Of a stretch of DNA of 64,000 bases, positions 1-11,999 are shown piece by piece (the first letter of the stretch is position 1; each line of letters opens with the position of its first letter). A program made the position numbers and the translations under genes. Source of the stretch: Cunninghamia lanceolata (taxonomy: Eukaryota > Streptophyta > Pinopsida > Cupressales > Cupressaceae); contig BSBN01001752.1 of the NCBI GenBank assembly GCA_027924645.1, forward strand, positions 14,499,001 to 14,563,000. The letters are read 5' to 3'. Under the pieces are notes generated by a model. The model did not search any database. It saw nothing but the letters and a program-made list of their open reading frames with translations, and was not told the origin of the DNA.

Positions 1-640
1 CACTTCTTTGATCTGCCTTTTTACACTACTATCTCATCACACAACACCACCACACAATACACTTGAATCCATCAGCTATATATATGCGCCTCAAGAAGTT
101 GAATCAATTTTCCATCGGCCTTATGAAGAACTTGACAAACAGTACAAGTACTCTGTTCTGTCGACTAAATCCATACACCAATATTGATGTGTACCAGAAA
201 TAACACTTGTAGGTCACCATCAATGTTGGCCACTAACATTATATCCCATGAGCAACTCACCAAAACACTTCTACTAAATCCGTACAAGGATCCCCCACAA
301 GTCGGCCTATTCTTCATTGAACTATTTTGACATATTAGGACCTGGTACTTAGATGCTCATAACTTTAATCCCTTTGTTACCAGAGGCTAAAATTTTGGAT
401 TTAGATTGTCCTAACATTTCTCTACACTCCTTTAGATTCACAACACACAATGATTAACTAGAGAGATCTGCTGACCAAAATACTGAACTCTACCATATAC
501 CCTGTTCCTATCTATCCAGACTTGACAAATTTTGGAATTGACTTCCGGTATGACCTGATACTGCACTGCGGATGTGTGGAATGGACTTAGTTGCCATCAA
601 TGAAAACATATGACATGCTTTAAAGTGTCTCTTGCCAACA
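1..640 (-). mobile_element. LTR end fragment interrupting the Cop1 left LTR
   Basis: No coding sequence is visible. The last 60 bases (a CCATCAATGAAAAC segment ending in TTGCCAACA) resemble the right end of the Cop2 LTR, which ends GACATCAATGAAAAC...CTTGCAACA at 11987. Cop1 LTR sequence resumes exactly at 641, while the first ~100 bases of that LTR (seen at 7793-7890) are absent. I infer a minus-oriented copia LTR, solo or part of an element, inserted in the Cop1 left LTR, with the missing LTR start lying left of the window. Its left boundary and duplication are not visible. Confidence 0.45.
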
Positions 641-789
641 TTTTTAACTTATCATGAAATATATAACAAATGCATCAGGGCATAGAACATTGACAAAGCA
701 CAATAGTCAGATAGAATCAACACATAACAAGGTGATTGAGTGGAAAACCTGAAAAGGGTAAAAACCACTATGAACATGATCTCCATTAA

Positions 790-1032
790 GCCTCACTAGT
801 AAACCTCACTGGTTACAGTCTATGCTTCATTTGTAAACCTCATTGGTTACAATCTATGCCTCACTAGCAAACCTTACTGGTTACTATCTATGCCTCACTA
901 GCAAACCTCACTAGTTACATATCCTATGCCTCACTGGTTACTATCTATGCCTCACTAGAAAACCTCACTGGTTACATATCCTATGCCTCATTGGCAAACC
1001 TCATTGGTTACATATCCTATGCCTCACTGGCA
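790..1032 (-). repeat. Mini-hairpin array in Cop1 left LTR
   Basis: This is a tandem run of ~13-base inverted repeats with a TCACT, TCATT or TTACT loop (AGTGA on the sense strand). Examples are AACC-TCACT-GGTT at 802-814 and 961-973, AACC-TCATT-GGTT at 836-848 and 997-1009, TGCC-TCATT-GGCA at 984-996 and TGCC-TCACT-GGCA at 1020-1032. Two stem types alternate around one loop. It lies between the TATA motif and the conserved TTTTT/GGTTTTCC box in the sense direction. Confidence 0.85.
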
Positions 1033-1303
1033 ATAGGAGCACTTACAACAAACTTAGAAAAACAAAAAGTATACATAGGGTTACTTTTTTTCAATACAAA
1101 TTGTTGCTCTTCACATCTAATTCTGCAAATCACTTTCAATATGATTCTTCATCTGCATTTGCTTCTTAGTCAATTCAATCTCCATATCCCTTTTTCACAC
1201 TATCTCTATTCATCTGCATCTTTTCCTCTGTCAAAGACCATTCATCTTCTGTATATCTCTCTCCAACAGTATATCACCTCACCTTCAAAAATCCCAAATG
1301 CAT

Positions 1304-1312
1304 CCTTATATA
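1304..1312 (-). promoter_or_regulatory. TATA motif, Cop1 left LTR
   Basis: The minus strand reads TATATAAGG, and the same motif lies at the equivalent place in the right LTR (8534-8542). It is ~270 bases upstream of the hairpin array in the sense direction, as expected for the LTR promoter. Confidence 0.5.
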
Positions 1313-2929
1313 AAAACCTCTTATACATTGCTCATTAATCTTCATAAATTAAATTCTCAGTCAAAGCATTATTCCAACTGCTCGTATCCCATTCCACATT
1401 GTCATCTAATAAAAACATATCTCCAAAAAAGAAAAAGCACCTTTTACAATTATACTTACCCATAAAAATAGACATTTAATAGTTGCCCAAAATCCTGCAT
1501 AAAGAATACTTAGTCTCTCCACTAGATGCACTCCATTATGGCTATAGAAACATCCATAATAAGGAGAGAGTGAGCCTACATCTTTTGCATGTTCAAGAAT
1601 AAAAAATCCAACCATCTTTTTCTAATTTTAACCCTGAAAAAAAAAAACTCTGCATGCTATCAAGGAGCTTCAATAGTCAAATGCTCATCAAACAAGAAGT
1701 ACAGGAGAAGGGGTTTCGAAGTTTAAATAGTGGCCATTGATTATTCTTCACGCACCTATAAAAAATTTAAATATGAGCCTTTGATATCATTTTTCCGCCT
1801 GACAAAAAGAAATTTGACTAATGGATTCGGTGTCACAAGGAAGAAGAGCCAATGAACTTATGTCTTAATGCCTCTTGAGCAGGTCACTTAAATGACTTTC
1901 ACTTGAGATTGCAAGTCAACTTTGAAACATAACATAAAGTGCACTTCCTTTCGATGGCTAGGTTTAAGGTATTTAGAACACATGAATTAGGGTTTAGAAC
2001 ATTATGAATTATAGATTTCAAATCTTGTAAATTAGGCTTTTATAAGAAAATGACAAACCCTAATTTTATTGATCAAGGTCCTATATCATTAGTGCTTCAC
2101 TATGCCTCTGATATAACTACAAAAAAAACTTCTCAAAAAAAAATTCACAATGCTTTTGCAAAGACACCTTCAACACAACTTTCAACAATAGCAACACCAT
2201 GCATTAAATGAACAAGAACCTTTGGAAACATCGATCTATCAACATAGTGCAAATAAAGAAAACAAACAAACTCCTTAAGATCAACTTTGAGCATCTATCA
2301 AAAGTTCACTTCAATGTCAACACTCAAGACATCATGTAGACCTCATAGCAATATGCAAACCATGCCAATACTCAGGTCAGCAAACCAAGTCAAATGCAAC
2401 TATATGAGATGAAACACTGCATCATTGCATCCAATACCATCTCAGCATCATAGGGATGAGCATGCACCATTCAATCATCCTCCATTTCACCATTCAAGCT
2501 CTATCAACACTGCAAGGCTATCACCAAGATGTTTGTGTCACCAATATCACACTGACATGAAGTATGAGTGGATGAATCAATGAAGACCAAACAAGAACAT
2601 CATGAAGAAACCAAACTCCGTGAAGTAACTCTATCATCAACAACTGACATAACAAACTAGAATACAACATCACATCAATCTCCATGAGATAAATATCAAC
2701 GCAAACATCATGAATGAATCAATCACATCAATTATTGTCATGAATGTGAATGTGAACAACAAACTCCTTCAACTAACTCCATTTGTCTTGTATAGACAAC
2801 ATATTAAGATGATCAACAAGGGAAAAGCAACTCTTATCATGAAGCATGAAACTTACTAACATGAAGCATGAAGCATAAACACAACATCCTCCAACTTTTG
2901 ACATCAATGACAAACCAACATTAAAAAAA

Positions 2930-2939
2930 CTCCTCCTTT
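2930..2939 (-). other. Polypurine tract of Cop1
   Basis: The minus strand reads GCCATCAATGACAAAGGAGG and then AG followed by a T run, just upstream of the 3' LTR start (TGTTGGTTTGTCATTGATG). It parallels GACAAAGGGGGAGA before the LTRs of CopI and Cop2. Confidence 0.65.
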
Positions 2940-4610
2940 GTCATTGATGGCAAAAGCAACACTCCACTCTCATAAAATCTCTCCCCTTTGACACCAAGTG
3001 ACAAAGGCCCCTTGATAGCAAATCAAGCAATACGCCATATACTCCCCCTGCAGATAAGTACATCTCCATTATTCTTGCTGGTAGAATCATCAGGTTCATC
3101 TAAAATTTCTATTATATCCATCTTTTCAGAAAGGTCAAGTTCATTTGCATAGTTCATGTCACTTGTTTTCCTCTCATGTTATTTAGAGAAGCAGACACTC
3201 CCTCTGAAGTCATACCATAAACTAAAATCTCAACCTCTATCTCAAGTACTCAAACACCTCCTTGACCATGGAGCTCTGACACTTTTAGCATTATCATTGT
3301 ATTGCATGCACATCCCTTCTTTACATATTATATTCACCCTTGACAATTCCTCTACTCTGTACATTACACTGTTCTTCAATCATATCACTGTCATAGAATA
3401 TTGACGTACTATCCCTGGCTATCAGACATTGTGGTGACTATATTGTGCCTCTTCTTTCTCCACATTACTCAATTTGTGGTCTTTCTCACAAGCATGTTGG
3501 TGAGCTATGATGCCTATCAACCTCCTCCAATCCTTTTTACTATCCTTGTAGGGATTTGATGGATCTATTAACTGTCTCTTTCTTTGTTATCTCAGTCATA
3601 CTGTAACTCTAAATCTTCTCTACCTTCACTCATGACAACAACATCTCTAACTTCTTGTACAAACAATTTATACATTCCTTTATCAAGTTTCTAGATTGTG
3701 TTTGCAGAAAATCTGCTCATTTGACAATCACATTCTTCTGAGTACTAATTGTCTTTGTATTTCCTTGCATGGCTCTTGCATACTATCTCTCTAGATCTTG
3801 ATTGCTCATGCCTTCTCACTGTCCACTCTTTTATTCAAGTCACTTCAGTCAAAAGGTACATTTACTATCAATGTTTTCATGCATCTGTATATTATGTGAT
3901 GGACTAATTCTACTAGATATATTGAGCTTTTAAAACCTTTGACAGTGTTCTTTCACTATTCATAGTGAGTTTTTAGATGCTTCCTCAACATGGAATTTCA
4001 TCCTTAAATCCTTTGACTACCTTTGTCTATAAATACTGAAGCACATTGTCCTCAAACTCTACATTGGCTCTTTTCTCTTTATCATTGCATTGGATATCTG
4101 TCTACTAAAATAACTCTACTTACTAAGACAGTTTCTATTCATCAGGTATACAATGTTCCTCTTTATCCTATGTACTCAACCTACATACACTATCTCAGAT
4201 ATTATCTTCTTTTCACAATCTCATGATGCCCTAGCATCAACACTCCATTTCATATAGAATAGACTAAGTAGATCAAATTCTTATAATGTCATGCATATTA
4301 ATGTTATAACTTAGATTCCTTGCAAACAGTTTTGAGATTTAACATTAGAATCACTGTAATGAGAGACCATCATAACATGCAAATTATTGGGCATAAGCAT
4401 ATCATTGAATCAAGGTTTTGATTGCAGGGCCCTCCTATAAAGCTACTGCAACACTTCTTATTCTTCTTCAACATAAACCTTTTAAAGAAAAGCATGATAA
4501 ACATTGTCACACACTGTCAAGTTATAACTGTCCCGCCAATGTCCAGTCCAAAGATTGTTCTGCCAAAAATATAACTGTCCTGACCTCTGTCAAAGGAATG
4601 AAGGATCATC
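2940..4610. other. Cop1 interior, no recognisable gene
   Basis: This is AT-rich sequence with only short ORFs that show no retroelement domain on either strand. CTCCCCCTG near 3042-3050 could be an extra minus-strand purine tract. Presumably it is the decayed 3' part of Cop1, with its pol deleted or beyond recognition. Confidence 0.5.
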
Positions 4611-5599
4611 CCACAATAATGGGTTACACTTTTTGGCCAAACTTGACATTGAAATCAACATTTTAAACTAAATCTTCACTTTCTGATACCTATAGTTGCT
4701 AAACCGTTAGGAATTTGAAGATGATACGAACTAGTCATTTTTGAGATTTTGTTTGTAGATTTTCAATTATTTTTTTAAAAATATGGAGTTAAATTGTAAA
4801 TTTTTTTGTGTGTCCTTTGATAACTAGTTTTTAATAGTAAACAACATTTTTTTAAAGTGATGTGTATTCTGTAGCACATAACTTTTTTTCTACAAAGGAT
4901 AAAATTCTAATTCTGTTGAATTTAGATTGGTAACACCAATATATAAGGAATGCATTTAGTTTTATAATGTTTTCTTGAATATATTTTTTTCAATTAAGTT
5001 TTGAAGTCAAACCAATTATAATTTAGACATAGGCGTATTCCGTAAAACATAACTTTTTCTGTATGTATCGAAATTCAATTGTTTTTTTTATTGAAACAAG
5101 GACATCAATACCTAGGGCATAGATATTTTTTAGAATTTTTTTCACTAATTTACTAATTTTCCATGTATGTAGAATAGACAACTTGATGTTTGGTGAAAAG
5201 CCTACATTCACAAGAAACAAAAAATAAATAGAATAACCAAATTAAATATATTTAAAATTATACTTTTTGGAAAGCTTATAATAAGGACTACATACTTACA
5301 AAACATAAATTTAAAATGAATTCATTTGATCCATCAAAAGGTAAATCAAAAGTAAATTTTTATCAATATTTTGATAGGTGTAGAGGAGACTCCATTATAG
5401 GTATGGTTTAAAACTAACGGGGTTCTATCCAAGGGGGTTTGAATCTAAGGGGGTTTGAATATAAGGGGGTTTGATCAAACTCCCTTCAATTAAAATCCTT
5501 TAAATGGAACCTTTCAAGGCTTAAATCATTATATTTTCTAAAAATATGTGATTTCAGCAAAAAATAGGATGTCCCAGAAAGTGTAACCCATTATTGTGG
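4611..5599. mobile_element. Non-autonomous TIR element (~989 bp)
   Basis: The outer 22 bases are a perfect inverted repeat: the left end (4611-4632) starts CCACAATAATGGGTTACACT and the right end (5578-5599) is its exact reverse complement. The interior is AT-rich and noncoding, with a short minisatellite near the right end. This is the layout of a MITE-like DNA transposon derivative nested in Cop1. No clear target-site duplication was found (left flank ends GATCATC, right flank starts CAGCACC), so the superfamily is not assigned. Confidence 0.7.
5431..5476. repeat. 16-bp minisatellite, three copies
   Basis: AAGGGGGTTTGAATCT, AAGGGGGTTTGAATAT and AAGGGGGTTTGATC follow head to tail inside the TIR element, about 120 bp from its right end. 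G-runs at a constant spacing give it potential for local DNA structure. Confidence 0.8.
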
Positions 5600-6421
5600 C
5601 AGCACCCTGAATGAACTTCTATAGACTATCTCTTGCTGAGGTAAAGTCACTGTCTTAGTCTCCACTGTGATTTTCAAGATAAAAATCATACTACCCCTGT
5701 GAATGAAATCTGTCCTCTATGACAGAGAAATAAATAGCACTAACAACCACCAACACTAAATCACTGTCCAAGAACAAGTACTCCAAAATGAATGAAGACC
5801 ACTGCCATATGTGGGAAAAAACATTATGACAAGATTGTCACCATACCCAATAGTCTTTGTACCCATTGTCATATCCAAGAACAGTTCCTCAAGGTTCAAC
5901 CAACAAATTGAGAGCACTATGTACTGTTCTGCAATATATTGGCAAACTTGTCTATTCTTCTTCATTTTACATACATATCTACTAGGGTACTTTGTAATTA
6001 CATCACTTGATAACAATCCATTTATAGTTTGATAGATTCCATACCTTGCTTCAAAGTGTTCTATTTAATACTGATTTCAATAACGCTGGCTAAGATTGTG
6101 AAGACTGATGTTACTCCTGCCAACATACCTCCTTAAATGCTATCAAGATCTGCTTACTGTCACCTCTGCACACTATCATGAAGCCTCTCATCACACATAT
6201 CATCATACATCACATCAATGTCTCTTACTGCACCTGATAAGATTACTAACATTATCAAGAAGAGGCTACAAGAATTTGGTACAAATTATCTTGATAGCTT
6301 AAATTGTTTGCTCATTATGCTTACATATCTCCACTTGCTCCTTGATTGCTACAACTTCCTGATTTTTTTTACCTTGGGGGTAAGAGATAGGACATTGAAC
6401 AACTCCCCTTGACCTCACTTC
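5600..6421. other. Cop1 interior, no firmly recognised gene
   Basis: It lies between the TIR element and the gag remnant. A minus-strand ORF at 5756-6016 has loose similarity to a copia RNase H (an A-E-x-Y-I-x-L run and a YGDN), but the flanking residues do not fit. Nothing else is supported. Confidence 0.4.
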
Positions 6422-7738
6422 TTATGCAACTTGTGATGTATCTTGTGAAATATGCACAAGTTTAGGTTTATCCTTTTCTTGATTTTGTTTCCTTCTCCAC
6501 ACTTTCTTAGGTTCTCTCTTTTGTTCTGGTTTCTTCCTCCAAAATTTCTCAAGCTCTTTCCTTTTCGAACCTTTCAAACTAGGTGATCCTTTTCTACAAC
6601 AATGTGCTTTGTATCTAAGAGTGTTGCACTTATAACATATAATATTGCAATCTAGATCAAATGAATGATAGTTCCTTTTTGACAACCTATGAGCACTTCT
6701 ATTGTTGTTCCATGCATGATCATACCTTCCATGCACTCTACAATTTCTTTTTTATGTGACCAACATTGTTGTAATTGTAACACACTAGATCAACATTCCT
6801 TATTGAAGCAGATTGGCTCCTTCTACAATCAATTGCTTTGTGTCCAAAATGATTACAAGTATAACAATAACTAAAAATGAGTAATTGTACTTGTATATAT
6901 ATTCTTGCCTTGTTGGAGCAGTTCTTCTGAGATTTCTCCTTTGGTTGTGTATTTTGACAAACTCATCTTTGGTTTTCATCTTAGCTTCAATCTTCATAGC
7001 TTGTTTGAGTTTTTCTTCTGAATCTTTACCTTTCATCTTTGATGTTCTAGCAATGAATTCAATATTCTTTTTGAATTTCCAATACAACTATCCTTGAGAT
7101 TTGTACTTCAAATCCAAGACCACTCTTATTGTATGTTGGCCTTTGGGAATTGAGAATATTATCTAAAATTTTTGTACTCTTCTCATTCTTTAGATCTTTA
7201 TTCAATTGAGCACTTGTTTTCTCCAATTTTTTCTTCAAAGAAACAATCTCAAATTCTAACCTTTCACCATTTGCCTCTTTTGCTATCAATTGGATTTGTA
7301 CCTCTTCCTCTATTTTCTTTGTATCTTCAGTTTGAACTTTTAGATCTATGATAAGTTTCTTTGCTTCTTCAAGGGTTGCAAGTACTTTATCTTTGGAGTC
7401 TTTTTCTTCTTAAAGTTGTACTTCTAATCTTTGGTTTTCCTTTCAGAGTTTCTTGATCTCATCTAGGGCACACATGATATAACCTTCAATATCAATTTCA
7501 CAATCATCTTCATCATACTCCTATTCATCTCTAGTCACAATGTGGTCTCCTTCTTTGTTAACATTTTCAACAAAATCATCTTCTCTTTCAGATATATCAT
7601 ATCTTGTATCAACTGGCAGGGGTGTTTCTTGCAATAACTCATCTCTTGATTTGATATGGACTTGTTGAATAATTTTTTCTTGGTATTTCTTCTTTCCCTA
7701 TTTCTTTTATACTTAGCCATATAGTATTCCACCTCCAA
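6422..7738 (-). pseudogene. Cop1 gag remnant (coiled coil and CCHC knuckles)
   Basis: This is a decayed capsid/nucleocapsid gene spread over several frames. In sense order the fragments are an N-terminal basic/acidic part (7738-7535), a Lys/Glu-rich coiled coil (7450-7200), and a conserved block ILNSQRPTYNKSGLGFE near 7150. That block is typical of copia gag proteins with a downstream nucleocapsid, and the gag domain in Cop2 has the matching block DNQKSPYDKEGLRFE. A good knuckle CYTCNHFGHKAIDC follows near 6870-6830, then two damaged ones: CYNYNNVGH has lost its second Cys, and CYKCNTLRYKAHCC has Tyr in place of the His. Stops and frameshifts throughout make it inactive. It starts about 40 bases after the PBS, as gag should. 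Confidence 0.8.
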
Positions 7739-7778
7739 GATCTACCCAAGTCTGTTAGACTCCTGCAAGGAACCTATT

Positions 7779-7790
7779 GCTCTGATACCA
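7779..7790 (-). other. Primer binding site of Cop1 (tRNA-iMet type)
   Basis: The minus strand reads TGGTATCAGAGC two bases after the LTR end. This is the usual plant copia complement to the 3' end of initiator tRNA-Met, and it fixes the element's strand and the LTR boundary at 7793. Confidence 0.92.
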
Positions 7791-7808
7791 ATTGTTGGAA
7801 TAATTCAA

Positions 7809-7837
7809 ACCACTGAGAGGGGGGGTGAATCAGTGGT
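7809..7837 (-). other. Terminal stem-loop, Cop1 right LTR
   Basis: On the plus strand the arms ACCACTGA (7809-7816) and TCAGTGGT (7830-7837) are perfectly complementary around a 13-base G-rich loop, so the sense-strand loop is C-rich. It lies 16 bases from the LTR end. Homologous stem-loops with different but complementary arms occur in CopA, CopI, Cop2 and the LTR at 62130. Confidence 0.75.
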
Positions 7838-8039
7838 AAAAAAACAACTCTTCAAACAAGTTTTTCTCACAATAGTACCAAAACAATATAACATGTTTTA
7901 ACTCATCATGAAATATATAACAAATGCATCAAGACATAGAACATTGACAAAGCACAAGAGTTAGATAGAATCAACACATAACATAGGTGATTGAGTGGAA
8001 AACCCCAACAGGGTAAAAACCACTATGAATATGATCTCC

Positions 8040-8275
8040 ATTAAGCTTCACTGGAAAACCTCACTTGTTATAGTCTATGCCTCACTGGAAAACCTCATTG
8101 GTTACTGTCTACGCCTCACTAGCAAACCTCACTGGTTACAGTCTATGTCTCACTGGCAAACCTCACTAGTAACTATCTATGCCTCATTGGAAAACCTCAC
8201 TGGTTACATATCCTATGCCTCACTGGCAAATCTTATTGGTTACATATCCTATGCCTCACTAGTAATAGGAGCACT
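8040..8275 (-). repeat. Mini-hairpin array in Cop1 right LTR
   Basis: It is equivalent to 790-1032, with alternating AACC/GGTT and TGCC/GGCA stems around TCACT, TCATT or TTATT loops. Some stems here have decayed (for example AACC-TCACT-TGTT). The two LTRs differ in number and order of units, so the array has changed since insertion. Confidence 0.8.
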
Positions 8276-8533
8276 TATAACAAACTCAGAAAAATAAAAA
8301 GTATACAGAGGGTTACTCCATTTCAATACAAATCACTGCTCTTCAAATCTAATTCTACAAACCACTTTCAATATGATTCTTTGTCTGCATTTGCTTCTTA
8401 GTCAATTCAATCTCCATATCCATTTTTCACACTGTCTCTATTCATCTACATCTTTTCCTCTGTCAAAGACCATTCATCTTTTGTATCTCTCTCCAACAGT
8501 ATATCACCTCACCTTCAAAAATCCCAAATGCAT

Positions 8534-8542
8534 CCTTATATA
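8534..8542 (-). promoter_or_regulatory. TATA motif, Cop1 right LTR
   Basis: The minus strand reads TATATAAGG at the place equivalent to 1304-1312. It is the likely promoter of the 5' LTR. Confidence 0.5.
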
Positions 8543-10195
8543 AAAACCTCTTATACATTTCTCATTAATCTTCATAAATTAAATTCTCAGTTAAAGCATT
8601 ATTCTAACTGCCCGTACCCCATTCCACACTGTCATGCAATAAAAACATATCTCCAAAAAAGAAAAATCACCTTCCACAATTATACTTACCCATAAAAACA
8701 AACATTAATAGTTGCTCACAATCCTGCATAAAGAATACTTAGTCTCTCCACTACATGCACTCCATTATGGTTACAAAAATGTCTATAATAAGGAGAGAGT
8801 GGGCCTGCATCTTTTGCATGTTCAAGAATAAAAAATCCAACGTGCTTTTTCTAATTTTAGCCATGAAAAAAAAATCTACATGTTGTCAAGGAGCTTCGAT
8901 GGTCAAATACTCGTCAAATGGAAAGAATAGGAGAAGGGGTTTTGAAGTTTAAACAATGGCCATTGATTACTCTTTGTGTGCCCACAAAAATTTTAAATAT
9001 GAGCCTTTGATATTATTTTGCCACCTGACAAAAGGAAGTTTGACCGGTGGATATGATGTCACAAGGAAGAAGGACAAGTGAACTTATGTCTTAATACCCC
9101 TCAAGCAAGTCACTTAAGTGACTTTCACTTGAGATTGCAAGTCAACTTCAAAACATAACATAAAGTGCACTTCCTTTTGAAAGTTAGGTTTAAGGTGTTT
9201 AGAACACATAAATTAGGGTTAGAACATTAGGAATTATAGAGTTCAAAGCTTGTAAATTAGGTTTTTATAAGAAAATGACAAACCCTAATTTTATTGATCA
9301 AGGTCTTATATCATCAGTGCTTCACTATGCCTCTAATATAACTGCAAAAAGACTTCTAAAAAAAATTCACAATACCTTTGTAAAGACACATTCAACACAA
9401 CTTTCAACAACAACATCATGCATTGAATGAACAGGAACCTTTGGAGACATTAGTCTATCAGCATAGTGCAAATGCAGGAAGCAAGAAAACTCCTTAAGAT
9501 CAACTTTGAGCATCTATCAATAGTTAACTTCAATGTCAACACTCAAGACATCATGCAAACCTCATAGCAATATGCAAACCATTCCAATACTCATGTCAGC
9601 AAACCAAGTCTTGAATGCAACTGTATGAGATGAAACACTGCATCATTGCATCCAATACCATCTCAACATCATAGGGATGAGCATGCACCATTCAATCATG
9701 ATCCATTTCACCATTCAAACTCTGTCAACACTGCAACATTGCAAGGCTATCACCAAGATGTTTGTGTCACCAAGATCATACTGACATGAAGTATGAGTGG
9801 ATGAATCAATGAAGACCAAACAAGAACATCATGAAGAGACCAAACTCCATGAAGTAACTCTATCATCAACAACTAACATAACAAAACAACATCCAACATC
9901 ACATCAATCTCCATGAGATAAATATCAACTCAAAGATCATGAATGAATCAATCACATCAATGAATGTCATGAATGTGAATGTGAACAACAAACTCCTTCA
10001 ACTAACTCCATTTGTCTTGTACAGACAACACACTAAGATGGTCAACAAGGGTAAAGCAACTCTTATCAGGAAGCATGAAACTTACTGACCTAGAGCATGA
10101 AGCATGAACACAACATCATGAACTCATGCAACACAACATCATGCACTCGTGCAACACAACATCCTCTAACTTTTGACATCAATGACAAACCAACA

Positions 10196-10472
10196 TTCAA
10201 CAGAATGTCTATTCATAACTATAAGAGATGATACTATTTCTACTAACTTTGGGAAATATGTGAAGGAAAATGCTCCAGAGGTAGGTCTTAATGCTGAAAG
10301 CACTATGATATCTGCATTCCATACTACATGGGAAAAGAACCTTTGGGTTATTGATAGTGGATGCTCAAATCATATGACTTGTGATAAGAGTAAGTTTGTT
10401 AAACTTGAAAGATATGATGGAGGACTAGTTAGATTTGGTGATGCTAATGCTACTAAGATATGTGGAAGAGGT
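10196..10472 (+). pseudogene. CopA gag-protease junction fragment
   Basis: This is copia polyprotein sequence in one open frame beginning right at the Cop1 boundary. It contains the aspartic protease active-site block WVIDSGCSNHMTCDKSKF (catalytic Asp and Ser-Gly in the DSG motif), followed by an RFGDANATKICGRG stretch equivalent to the one in CopI (DNSTGRIRGRG). Both ends are cut: the gag side by Cop1 at 10195/10196, and the integrase side by Cop2 at 10472/10473. The upstream gag should lie beyond Cop1, left of the window. When Cop2 is removed, this fragment continues straight into the linker before RT at 16990, so integrase was already missing. Confidence 0.85.
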
Positions 10473-11987
10473 TGTTGAAGCACAAGACAATTGAGAGGAA
10501 GGTGAATTAGTTGTATCAACAACCTTAAATTCTTTTAAACAAAATCGCATTCACTTACTTTAACCCCTTAATCTGTTATGAAGATTAAACATGAAGTGTA
10601 GAATATAAACTTAAACACATCAACACCATACACACATGAACATCATACATGTGGAAAAACCTAAAAGGGAAAAACCACGATGAGTGTTAGCTCACAATAT
10701 AATGTAGTAACAATACCGAATAACAAAAGAGGCTCATTGCCAAAGGACTCACTGCCTAAAATAATGCTCACTACAAAAGGCTCACTGCCAAAGGGTGGCT
10801 CACTGCCATGAACTGATATAATAGCATCTACCACATGCCTGAGTTTAGTTCCAATGAAGCGCAATACATATCACCTTCACTACCTTACAACACAAACACT
10901 TTCATCTTCGCATCTTCACATCAACACACCCTACACATGGATTTATTACATTTATTTATGCCAATCACCAACCTTGGAACATACATCAAAGTCGGCAATA
11001 CAATCTACAACCTTTGGAATAGTCTCCAAGGTCGACAAACATACATAATTCAAATTAGGTCTAGACATAAACAAACTTGCAAACCAAATGCATGAAGGTA
11101 GAACACTTCATGGCTTAGTTCAGACCCAAATACATCTTCACATGCTTCAACACACTTCTACAATCCATGAAACACATCTGCAAAGAGTGTTAGCAACCTA
11201 GTCAGCCAAACTTGTGCAAACACCAAGAATACTTAGGCACATGCTTCCAAGGACTCAATCATAGCTTTTGGATCAAACATACACATTCAAGACAATCTGG
11301 AGACATCCACTAACATAAAATCATCTGGGAGCCAACAAATCTAGCCGCAACAGATCTCACTTAAAGACAACAAATATCACTTGAAGTTAGATCACAGACT
11401 ACTCACAACAAACACCATTGAACTCTGCTAATCAATAACTTGCTTTCTGGAGAACCAAATCACAAATCCTTTGGAATGAATATAGCTAAGGAGCTTATAA
11501 GCATATGTCCAAAACTACAAGACCAGAAACTAAACTGTAGAGAAATGCGGAGCAAAATACTTTCTCCCTGTCACACTACAAATGTTGTCAGGCACAGTCC
11601 TCAAACTAGTGAATATAACTTCTACTACAAAGCGATTCAAACCACCAAATTCTAGATTTAGCATCTTCAAGAACTTCTCTAAAACATATCAAAATTTCAC
11701 ACTCTAGTCTTTAACACAGAAGAAATGTGGAGTGAAAACATAGATAGTATCCTGTAAGCCAGAATACATCTTCACAACTCTGTCTTTAGTATGAACCAAA
11801 TTTTCTCAAAAGAACTTGGAAACTCAATATCAGGAACATATTATTGTCATCTTCAACACTTATACAATGCAATACAAAGAAACTAACTCATCATAATCAA
11901 GTAACAAAATTGGAGCACACTTGACACTAATGACAACACAAACATGTTGACATCAATGAAAACATTGATTGGCACATACTTGCAACA
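10473..11987 (-). repeat. Cop2 3' LTR (left copy)
   Basis: It runs from TGTTGAAGCACAAGAC to GGCACATACTTGCAACA and matches 15466-16989. It contains a hairpin array at 10731-10808 (for example TGGC-TCACT-GCCA at 10796-10808) and a GCATAAATAAA-like TATA region near 10951-10962 on the minus strand. Its terminal stem-loop (10487-10514) has two mismatches and a broken G-run. Confidence 0.9.
10731..10808 (-). repeat. Mini-hairpin array in Cop2 left LTR
   Basis: The units are GGC-TCATT-GCC (10731-10741), GGC-TCACT-GCC (10779-10789) and TGGC-TCACT-GCCA (10796-10808), with two degenerate units between them. The sense-strand loop is AGTGA or AATGA. Confidence 0.8.
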
Positions 11988-11999
11988 ATCTCCCCCTTT
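11988..11999 (-). other. Polypurine tract of Cop2
   Basis: The minus strand reads CCATCAATGACAAAGGGGGA and then GAT directly before the 3' LTR start. It is the same motif that precedes the CopI 3' LTR. Confidence 0.85.

Larger units (their letters stand above)
641..2920 (-). repeat. Cop1 3' LTR (left copy, interrupted)
   Basis: It matches 7890-10195 over its length, from ACTTATCATGAAATATATAA to GACATCAATGACAAACCAACA, including the hairpin array, the TATA region and runs such as TCACATCAATCTCCATGAG. It ends in CCAACA at 2920. The first ~100 bases of the LTR are missing at the junction with 1-640. Confidence 0.88.
641..10195 (-). mobile_element. Cop1, decayed Ty1/copia-type LTR retrotransposon
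   Basis: Two direct repeats (641-2920 and 7793-10195) flank an interior with a tRNA-iMet-type PBS next to the right copy and a purine tract next to the left copy, so the element reads right to left. The interior holds a decayed gag with coiled coil and CCHC knuckles. No protease, integrase or RT is convincing. It lies inside CopA: immediately right of 10195 the CopA coding strand begins. The left target duplication is not visible because the left LTR is interrupted by the 1-640 fragment. Confidence 0.85.
7793..10195 (-). repeat. Cop1 5' LTR (right copy, complete)
   Basis: On the plus strand it runs from TGTTGGAATAATTC to GACAAACCAACA, so it has TG...CA ends, and is 2403 bp long. It contains a terminal G-run stem-loop (7809-7837), the hairpin array (8040-8275) and a TATA motif (8534-8542). 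Right of 10195 the sequence switches at once to CopA protein-coding sequence. Confidence 0.9.

Noticed and set aside
5756..6016. Possible copia RNase H remnant on the minus strand of Cop1
   Set aside because: A few residues fit (A-E-x-Y-I-x-L, YGDN), but the DADWAG and TKHI blocks are absent and the flanks do not match; similarity is too weak to annotate as pol.
641..10195. Cop1 as a true gag-only (TR-GAG) element
   Set aside because: Possible, but the 3.5 kb of unrecognised interior could be a pol decayed beyond recognition, so only a decayed copia element is claimed.
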